Assembly: GCF_003114835.2 (NCBI RefSeq)
Contig: NZ_AP025028.1
Location: 1,826,001 to 1,890,000 of the forward strand
Direction: 5' to 3'
Length of the DNA stretch: 64,000 nucleotides
Source: Leptospira kobayashii
GTDB taxonomy: Bacteria > Spirochaetota > Leptospiria > Leptospirales > Leptospiraceae
The notes beneath the pieces were generated by a model, which had not been told where the DNA came from, did not search any database, and was given only the letters and a program-made list of their open reading frames with translations. The translations under genes and the position numbers were made by a program. Positions 63,705 through 64,000 of this stretch are shown piece by piece. Position 1 is the stretch's first letter. Each line of letters opens with the position of its first letter.

Positions 63705-64000
63705 ATGAAGGTGGTAACGGTTTCCAATATAAAGGGAGGAAGTGCAAAATCTACAACTGCGATCCATTTGAGCGAATCACTTTCCCGTAGGGGAAAGACC
63801 TTAGTGATCGATATGGATATGCAAGCCGATCTGACGGACTTCTTTCTACCGAACCTTTCCCCCGATTCCATCGAAGATAAAAACATAATGACTCTTTTGC
63901 TTGGAAAATCTTCCGTTTCGGAAGTCATTATTCCCGGCAAAGGGATCGATATCATTCCTTCCACATTGACACTGTCCAAGTTGGTAAGAATCGCTTCCGA
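63705..64000 (+). CDS. ParA/MinD-family ATPase, 5' part only
   Basis: 98 codons visible, running off the right edge. KGGSAKST (residues 10-17) is the deviant Walker A of ParA/Soj proteins, and LVIDMDMQADLTDFF is the A' motif with its Asp. It would partition DNA or other cargo. The following gene, which might be a ParB, is outside the window. Confidence 0.9.
   Translation, partial: MKVVTVSNIKGGSAKSTTAIHLSESLSRRGKTLVIDMDMQADLTDFFLPNLSPDSIEDKNIMTLLLGKSSVSEVIIPGKGIDIIPSTLTLSKLVRIAS

Overview
The window reads as chromosomal DNA of a spirochete of the genus Leptospira, most likely a free-living (saprophytic) species. The DNA is moderately AT-rich. The reading frames show leptospiral traits: loose lipoboxes ending in FGC or IQC, many long sensor kinases, a cytochrome c peroxidase, and a cbb3 oxidase as the visible terminal oxidase. 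A complete nitrate-assimilation and molybdopterin block points to an environmental organism. Genus is inferred from protein character and base composition only; no database was searched.

Layout. 1-8940: a partial metallophosphoesterase and a di-heme cytochrome c peroxidase, Hsp20, a LytS/LytTR-type two-component pair, a beta-CASP metallo-hydrolase, a Crp/Fnr regulator and a degenerate alpha/beta hydrolase. 8983-17039 (minus strand): a compact cytochrome cbb3 oxidase operon, ccoN-O-Q-P-G-H-I-S plus a TauE/SafE-like membrane protein, with many ATGA start/stop overlaps and an FNR/CRP-like box upstream. 17381-34830: nitrate assimilation and molybdenum cofactor. It holds a nitrate reductase fused to its own FAD reductase, nirB-nirD-cobA-moaCB(fusion)-moeA, a nitrate MFS transporter, a second molybdoenzyme, moeB-rhodanese, and moaA-moaD-moaE-mobA followed by a HAD phosphatase. 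Three sigma-54 (-24/-12) promoters precede the nitrate reductase, nirB and the transporter, which suggests nitrogen-status control. 35449-41252: two unusual histidine kinases (one a double-kinase hybrid) and a NarL-type regulator.

41526-49205 holds a small-molecule catabolism island: a class III aminotransferase, a class II aldolase, a second aldolase paralogue that has lost its zinc ligands, a TetR regulator, an MFS transporter, an FGGY kinase and a second TetR. The same palindromic operator core lies upstream of the aminotransferase/TetR pair and in the MFS/kinase intergenic region, so these genes look like one regulon. Leptospires are known for living on fatty acids, so a transporter-kinase-aldolase set is unusual. 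It is my best candidate for an undescribed pathway. Between its two halves lies about 650 bp without genes that is rich in hairpins.

49378-64000: a 51-codon relic of a short-chain dehydrogenase, an NAD(P)-binding protein, a small lipoprotein, leuCD with a divergent LysR, a YciI protein, a two-PH-like membrane protein, a REC-EAL protein, an RRM RNA-binding protein, aminopeptidase N, a long-chain acyl-CoA ligase, a TPR-like secreted protein, a YopX-domain protein and the start of a ParA ATPase that runs off the right edge. I saw no rRNA, tRNA, CRISPR array or intact transposon.
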